Below are positions 17,801-23,175 of a DNA stretch of 23,175 nucleotides, piece by piece. Source of the DNA: Gnetum montanum (Eukaryota > Streptophyta > Gnetopsida > Gnetales > Gnetaceae). The position numbers and the translations under genes were made by a program. The stretch spans positions 21,963 through 45,137 of the forward strand of contig MNCI01035647.1 of NCBI GenBank assembly GCA_015680685.1, read 5' to 3'. Positions within the stretch are counted from its first letter, which is position 1. Each line of letters opens with the position of its first letter. Under the pieces are notes generated by a model. The model was not told the DNA's origin. It ran no database searches and saw only the letters and a list, made by a program, of their open reading frames with translations.

Positions 17801-20764
17801 ATGGCACCCAAACCGAGGCAACCAAGGGACAAAGGATCGTATCAACCTAGGGACAAGTGCCCACGCATGGGAAGGGGATGAGATGTACAACAACTAGAGT
17901 ATGTGGAGGGCTCTCATGCAACTGGGCCCTTTTGCGAAAGACTTGAGGTGGAATCTATTTACCAGATTCTCGAAGAGGAGATTCCTGGCATGCAATCGCT
18001 AGGGGATGAGACTCTTGGGATAGCACCACGGCTTGAGGTCACCTTGACCCAAGCCTGCCTTGATGCTATCATGCCACGTGAGGTGTAACAGACGGTCCTC
18101 CACGAGTTAAATTTTGGACCATTCCTCGAGGACGCTCCAGAAGACGTGAGGCTCCAATTACAAACCTCTCTGATGTGGCCAATCATCACAATCAGTGGTG
18201 AGTGGTACTTAGGAGAAACCTATCTCTTCTGGACGAATCGGCAACCAGGGTTAAGAGTAAGGATCAAAGACATTTATGTCTCTTACTCTTTAGAGGCGAT
18301 AGCGCAAGCTCTGGGGTTGCCTGAAACTGGGGCAGATGTGGCAGAAATTCCAAAATAGGCCGATCTAGAGGTAAAGGCGAAATGGACCCAACGATGCTAT
18401 GGAGTAGAGCGCAAGGAATTCGACTCCTTGACCACAGCGGAGAGAGTGTACTTCAAAATCGCGTCTTATCACATAAACCCAACGATAAGACCCAGCAAAA
18501 TCATAGCCCTCTCCACTCATGCGTGTGCCGCCTTGAGTGGGAAATTTCCCGTGAGTCTTCCACAACTATTGTTTCTGGAAATTGAAAAAAGGTTCGCTGA
18601 GAACGAACGTGGAAGACGAGCTCTCCCATTTCCCTGCCTAATCAAAAAATTGTGCAAATGGGCAGCGATAGCACAATATTCCAACGATGTGATCTGGTGC
18701 GTCCCATTTGCCTCATGGTGAGAAATGATAAAAGACAAAACTTCTACCACCACACAAATAGAGGACCAGCAACCATCTCCACCACCTATACAAACAACGT
18801 AGCCGAGCTCGCAAAACAAAACAGAATACCTCTGTGAGATTCGGGAAACACTCTTGAGCCAGCAAGAGCAATCTAGCAGGACTGGTGAAGGAGAAGACCC
18901 TTCGGTCTATCACCCTGCCATGAGCCACCTGGAGCAAGTGGCTCAATCAGTTAGTTTGCTTGAAAGGCCAGGGCTAATCTTCTCCGCCGCCTGAGCATAA
19001 GTCCCAACCAGAACAAATCCAAGCATCTGAGATGTATCAACATCAACCCAACAGTTATTCCCCAAAATCTCAGGGAATGCTGTTGCCTTCTCGGTCTGCT
19101 TGGAAGATGGTGAAGGGGGATGGTCTTGGTGATGTAGCACCAGGGACAAGAAGTTGCAGTCGAAGTGGTTGTTGACACAATCGCTACTGCTCTCAATGCA
19201 TTGATAGCACCTATACCAAACATTCATGGACTTCAAGATGTACAGGTGTCTGTTAAAACTTCGCGTAGCCAGATTGATGCAGCCCAACATGAAGAGTTGT
19301 TGGACCGACTGTTGGGAATTGGGAAACCGCTTCTGGATGTCTTCAACCTTCCAAACAACATCACTGCAACCCAGTCGGAGCTACTCTCAACAAGGGGTAA
19401 GAACCTTATTTTAGAAGGGTAACTAGAAGCTGCTCAAACTACTTGTCAACGCTTGGCAATGGAGGTAGCCCAAATTAAGAGCCCAGCTTGCCGATTCAGC
19501 CATCCTCGATCGTGAAATCACAAGAGATGAAGCTTTTGAACAGCTTCAGCTTAAACTTCAGGTTGTTGAGGATGTAAGGGAGACGACGATCCTAAACAAG
19601 TCCATAGCAGATGCTCGAGTGTATCACTTAGAGAAAAACTTGGTGGAGATTTGCCAAGAGAACGTGCAGCTAACAGCGGAAGTTTATCACCTACATAATG
19701 TTGGTACAAAGAATGAACACATGAGAGATTTTATCCACCAACAACAAGAGGAGCTAGCCAGGGTGAACATAGACATAAGAAGGTTGGTAGCTGAAAATAG
19801 AAATCTGTCAATGGAGGAGGTTCGGGCATTGTGATAAAAGTCTGCAATCGAGATTGTTGCTTGGAAAAATAAGGCCCTAAAATTTAAAAGAGTCAAAAAT
19901 CATTACAGGGACTAAGTGGGATTGCAGAAGGAGGTAAACGAGAAGTACATTCAAGTTGCCAAAGCCAAGATGAACCAAGTGCTCCAACAGCTTCAAGAGG
20001 GAGGTGGTGTATGGCCATCTATCTTCAATGGGTTGAATGCTTACAACAAAGTAGAAATCTGCCTAAAGGAGCTACAAATCAAGGAGATGATAGAATACAT
20101 GGAGTTGGCCAACCTTTGATATGCAAACCTGGCTATGCTCACAACCGGGAGACCGTGGTCAGAGTTAGAAAAGCAAGTGGCCACCTCATATTCCCTATAT
20201 GAGGGTGAGTTCCAGGCACACAAGGCAACAAAATAGAAGTTGGCAATAGCAAACATAGAACTCGAGGTCCTCTGCCTAAGCCTTGAAGGATAACGTACAG
20301 TTGCGGAGGACCTGGCTCAAAGAAAGAATGACTACCAACAGCTGCAAGCCTCAATCCGAGCATTCAACATCGAATGCAAGCAGTTCGCAGCTTGGTTTTT
20401 CAATCTAAAAGAACTCTTTCCGGTGTTGCCATGCCCTTGGGAAGTTCTAGTTCCAGCACACATTGGAGAAGCTGCCTAGATTGTGAATGACCCTAGAAGC
20501 AAAGAAGAAAAGATGAGGGCTCTCTTAGAGGCTTTTCGGCTGCATCCAGAAGTTGTAGCTACCGCTGGGCAACAATCATCCATGTTGCCACCAACACATG
20601 GGCCAGAGGCTGGAGAGGGTCCATCAAAACCACCGCCCCAGGGATGGTGTGATCTTCTCCAGCAATTTTGTGCATCATCCCACACAGCAGAGGCTGCAGG
20701 ACTAGCGAGATGTTCAATTTTGTCTCTGAACACCGCAATTTTTGTAATATGTTCTCCTCTGTAA
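17801..20764 (+). pseudogene. Element C aORF: plant transposon-associated protein with coiled coil
   Basis: A frame of about 988 codons from ATG 17801 to TAA 20762-20764. It keeps the same phase at both ends but has stops (17879, 18086, 18356, 18719 and later) and local frameshifts between about 18960 and 19620. Domains: basic N-terminus (MAPKPRQPRDKG); conserved region about residues 100-310, with ISGEWYLGETYLF, LTTAERVYFKIASYHI and PFPCLIKKLCKWA, which resembles the plant retroelement family called putative plant transposon protein (Pfam Transposase_32); a Pro/Gln/Thr-rich linker; a long coiled coil (about 19480-20110 and 20300-20400); then LPCPWEVLVP and a Pro-rich tail. The role of this family is unknown; despite the Pfam name it is not a shown transposase. 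Element B carries the same protein. This position is typical of env-like or extra ORFs in Athila/Tat elements; I see no signal peptide or membrane segment. Confidence 0.8.
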
Positions 20765-20889
20765 CTTGGGCACTTGGTCAAATTCATGTTGTGTCATGTG
20801 TGTCATGTATGTATTTTAGTTATGTGTGTTGCAAATAAGAATCCATACCTTCCAATTTGTAAAGTAACTTGAGGACGAGTTTTTGCTCA

Positions 20890-20901
20890 GTCGTGGGGGT
20901 A
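20890..20901 (+). other. Polypurine tract of element C
   Basis: GTCGTGGGGGTA directly before the 3' LTR, identical to B's tract at 9681-9670. Confidence 0.85.
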
Positions 20902-21832
20902 TGATGAAGTGTCATTGAGTCCTACTTCGACGGGGCCACGTATACATGGCCGCGTTGATGCGGGCCCATTGATGTAGCCTGCCGCGTTGATTTGGGCCCG
21001 TCGACGTGGCCTTCCTAGGTTGACGTGGCCCCGTTTACGTAGCCGTCCATCTCGGCCTATAAATAAGAGGGCCTTCTGCCTCATCTAGGCATCTTTTAGT
21101 TAGTTGTAGTGAACCTCTTGCAGTTTGTTCCCGCAGGAGATAGAATATTTTCCAAATGCCCGCAGTAGGTGTAAGAAAAGTGATCGGCTCTTTATTTGAG
21201 CGTTGATGTATCTGAGCCCATTGGCGTGGCGGTAATAAAGACGAACTATTCAAGCATTCCTTGCAGCATTTGGACTTAGCTATTTTATGCATTCAGTAGT
21301 TTAATATATCTATGCTTTGCTAGTTACATGTTGATTATTTAAGTTTCTGTTATTATTATTTTAATCACTATGGTTCATTCGTAGTCCGTAAAGACCATAA
21401 GTATGACCATCTCGAACGTAAATCAAAAACTTGGTAAACCCAGTGACACTTAACGTCTGGTAGCCCAGAAGTGTTGGGAGATGCTCAGAACGTGTTGGAA
21501 GATGGGACCAGATTCTTATGCTAGGAATAGTTAGAATACAAGTTAGGATAATTAGAGATTAGATAATACTTTATTCCTTAGCTTTCATACCTTAAATTAG
21601 CTGCCAAAAGATATGCGAAAAGCTATAAAAATCATTAGTCTTAGTCTCAGTTAACCATTGTAAACGGAACATCACAAGTGAGATTAGGAAGACAATGACC
21701 GTTTTAATCCAAAGTTCCACTGGTTAGAGTCTGGTGTATGTTAAGTACTTATAGTCTACGGAATTCGACTGGGTTGCGTGTGAACGCTCGTAATTCGTAT
21801 GGTTGGGCATAGGGGTATCTAGCCACTCATCA
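20902..21832 (+). repeat. Element C 3' LTR
   Basis: 931 bp, TGATGAAGTG to CTCATCA, collinear with 11467-12410. Its U3 array (about 20922-21057) has one ~13-bp unit fewer than the 5' copy, and single units differ (e.g. TTGATTTGGGCCC). TATAAATA is at 21058-21065. Confidence 0.93.
21058..21065 (+). promoter_or_regulatory. 3' LTR TATA box (element C)
   Basis: TATAAATA after the U3 array, equivalent to 11635-11642. As it lies in the 3' LTR, any transcript would run out into element B, antisense to B's aORF. Confidence 0.55.
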
Positions 21833-21837
21833 CCCAT
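21833..21837. repeat. Target-site duplication of element C (right copy)
   Basis: CCCAT, identical to 11462-11466. Confidence 0.92.
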
Positions 21838-22529
21838 CAAGATCGCACTTCCTCTAGCCACATAAGTGGATAGTTGATTGGGTCCTTTTTTTGGAAACAA
21901 AGAATAGATGCCAATTTTGAAGTAGAATCTTTCTTCCAAAGTTAGCTCATTTTAGCCCTTATTGCCTTTGCCATATGCTCATTTTAGACATTTTTGATTT
22001 CAAGATCAAATTGGGTGGATAGATGTGCTACCCTTGCATTGGGTATGTTGAGAACTTTTACAATTACCTTAATTGAGAATGAAACTAAGACTCCTTCAAT
22101 ATTGATTATAGTTCCCTCTTCCTTGTTGTGGAAAAATTGATAGGTCTCTCCAAGGTACCATTCATCATTCTATCATAGTGTTGGCCATAGTAGTGATGCT
22201 TGGAGTTGCATCCTTAGCACTTTAGAAACAAATTCCATAAAAGGACCAAAGTTCATCTCCATAGTGATTGTGATTAGGATGGATCTTTTTTGAATGGCTT
22301 GGAGGTAGTCTTGTAACAACATGAGGCATTGTCCTTGGACATGTGATCCTTTTGCCTCTCCTTGGGCTAATTATCTTGTAGCAGGAGTTTTTTTATGAAT
22401 GCTAAATGATTGGGCTTATTGCTTCTTGTATTCTTGTTCTTGTCCTCTATTTTGGCCTCTACCTTAGCCTCATGGTTGTTTACTTGCTCCTTGTGAGGGT
22501 CCTCTTTGTGCTCCTTTCTTTGGAACCAT
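21838..22529 (-). pseudogene. Element B aORF, N-terminal part (split by element C)
   Basis: Minus-strand aORF starting at ATG 22529 (MVPKKGAQRGPSQG), the counterpart of C's MAPKPRQPRD. It then matches C's conserved domain: NFGPFMEF and LRMQLQASLLWP (about 22250-22180), DEWYLGETYQFF (about 22165), then LEERFYFKI in another frame (about 21935). The match stops at GSAILMG, where the CCCAT duplication begins, and resumes at 11466. The gene was therefore cut by element C at about residue 230. Several stops, most of them C-to-T type, and at least one frameshift are present. It shows that the protein was shared by the family and not private to C. Confidence 0.8.
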
Positions 22530-23079
22530 CTACAATCATCAAAGATTAAAAATTACTAAGGTATTTACATTTATTCTTAATAGTTTCATACCTTAATAAT
22601 ACCCTTAGTTTCAATAAGTTCTTAGTTTATTAGGATTCCAGAGTTAGGAAAATTTTCAAAAAGTAATCCCATAGGTGTTAATCTCTTGATAATCCTTCAT
22701 AGTTGTCAAATTTACTGATATGTATGGCTCATGATGATGGTTATGATTTCTTAGGATCATTATTTAATTGTTTTGGCATTAATATGTGTGATTATTCCTC
22801 AAAAAGTTCGATTTTCATTACATACTCACCCTTAAAATTCCTTCTAGGGGTTAGAATTTTTTGAAAAATTGGCTTAGATTTTCCTCACTAGCATCTCCCA
22901 TAACTTTGTTGAGCAGTTCATGAGAAAATAGGTTCGAGGAGTATGAAAATCGAAGTAACATCAATCAAGTTATGGCTTGGGAAAGCTAGGAGGTCAATGC
23001 TCAAATTAGAAAAGAAAATTTGAAAAATCTCCCTTGGCTCAAATGAAACATGGTGAGAAAATTTCCAAGCATCCATCGA
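22530..23079 (-). other. Element B leader between internal promoter and aORF
   Basis: No gene is supported on either strand. On the minus strand the last bases before the aORF are TGATGATTGTAG, acceptor-like and matching C. A donor-like AAG/GTATGA lies at about 22592-22585 but would give an intron of only about 60 bases. Confidence 0.35.
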
Positions 23080-23175
23080 TATATATAGGTTTTATGGGAC
23101 TTGATATTGAGGACCTATCATTGGGGATTCGATATTAGTATAGACCCAATATTAGAGCCCTAGAAATTTCACTTT
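23080..23175 (-). promoter_or_regulatory. Internal LTR-like promoter of element B (cut by window end)
   Basis: On the minus strand TATATATA (23087-23080) is preceded by short units: CTAATATTGGGTC, CTAATATCGAATCCC, CAATGATAGGTCC and TCAATATCAAGTCCC (about 23160-23095). These resemble the units in B's own LTR U3 (CAATATTGGGGC, GATATTGGCTCC, about 9560-9640) and not those of C. Plus-strand ATATTGAGGA is shared exactly (23104-23113 and 9598-9607). The array continues to or past the window end. Confidence 0.5.

Larger units (their letters stand above)
11467..21832 (+). mobile_element. Element C: complete nested LTR retrotransposon without RT or integrase
   Basis: A 10,366-bp plus-strand element with LTRs of 944 and 931 bp, the CCCAT duplication on both sides, a tRNA-Asp primer-binding site (12412-12429) and a polypurine tract (20890-20901). 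Internal order: gag-protease frame (12558-15821), spacer with tandem repeat, antisense ORF (17215-16549), internal promoter-like array (17331-17412), aORF (17801-20764). The PBS type and extra ORF fit the Athila/Tat side of plant Ty3 elements. No reverse transcriptase, RNase H or integrase motif was found in any frame between protease and aORF, so it looks non-autonomous. By eye the LTRs differ at roughly 6-7% of positions, mostly transitions, so the insertion is not recent. Confidence 0.9.

Noticed and set aside
18713-19290. Overlapping minus-strand ORFs within the aORF region.
   Set aside because: Shadows of the aORF linker and coiled coil; no independent support.

Overview
The window is plant nuclear DNA made almost entirely of old, nested retroelements. 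No host gene, rRNA, tRNA, CRISPR array or bacterial-type operon was seen. The evidence is Ty3-type LTR retrotransposons with TG...CA long terminal repeats, primer-binding sites complementary to plant tRNA-Asp, plant-style TATA boxes (TATAAATA), a plant-retroelement extra ORF, and a pararetrovirus-like segment with a 30K-type movement-protein region. In-frame stops are nearly all one C-to-T step from CAA, CAG or CGA, as expected for long-methylated, silent DNA. A large, repeat-rich plant genome is likely; the species cannot be decided from this sequence.

Layout. (1) 1-3448: a rearranged endogenous pararetrovirus (caulimovirid-like) segment. It has a plus-strand coding remnant (2-418), a plus-strand promoter-like region (TATA at 567-576) and, in the opposite orientation, a long movement-protein reading frame (3448-826). 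(2) 3449-9669: two related minus-strand Ty3-type internal regions, A1 (gag only, cut by the viral DNA) and A2 (gag plus protease). They are joined head to tail with one LTR at each boundary (4582-~5467 and 8812-9669). (3) 9670-11466 and 21838-23175: element B, minus strand, represented by its long extra ORF (aORF), its polypurine tract and, at the right edge, an internal promoter-like region. (4) 11467-21832: element C, plus strand, inserted into B's aORF. It is complete from LTR to LTR and flanked by the 5-bp target duplication CCCAT.

Element C carries gag and protease in one frame, then a long spacer, then a ~990-codon aORF, but no recognisable reverse transcriptase, RNase H or integrase. 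It would therefore have depended on enzymes from a partner. The spacer holds an imperfect tandem repeat, an antisense ORF, and an internal TATA box preceded by a short-repeat array.

The most interesting signal is that array. In C the repeats upstream of the internal TATA box resemble those in C's own LTR U3. In B, whose repeats have a different sequence, the internal array resembles B's own LTR. In both elements an identical GATTGTAGATGG, which looks like a splice acceptor joined to the start codon, sits at the aORF start. Together this suggests that the family drives its aORF from a second, LTR-like promoter that changes along with the LTR.
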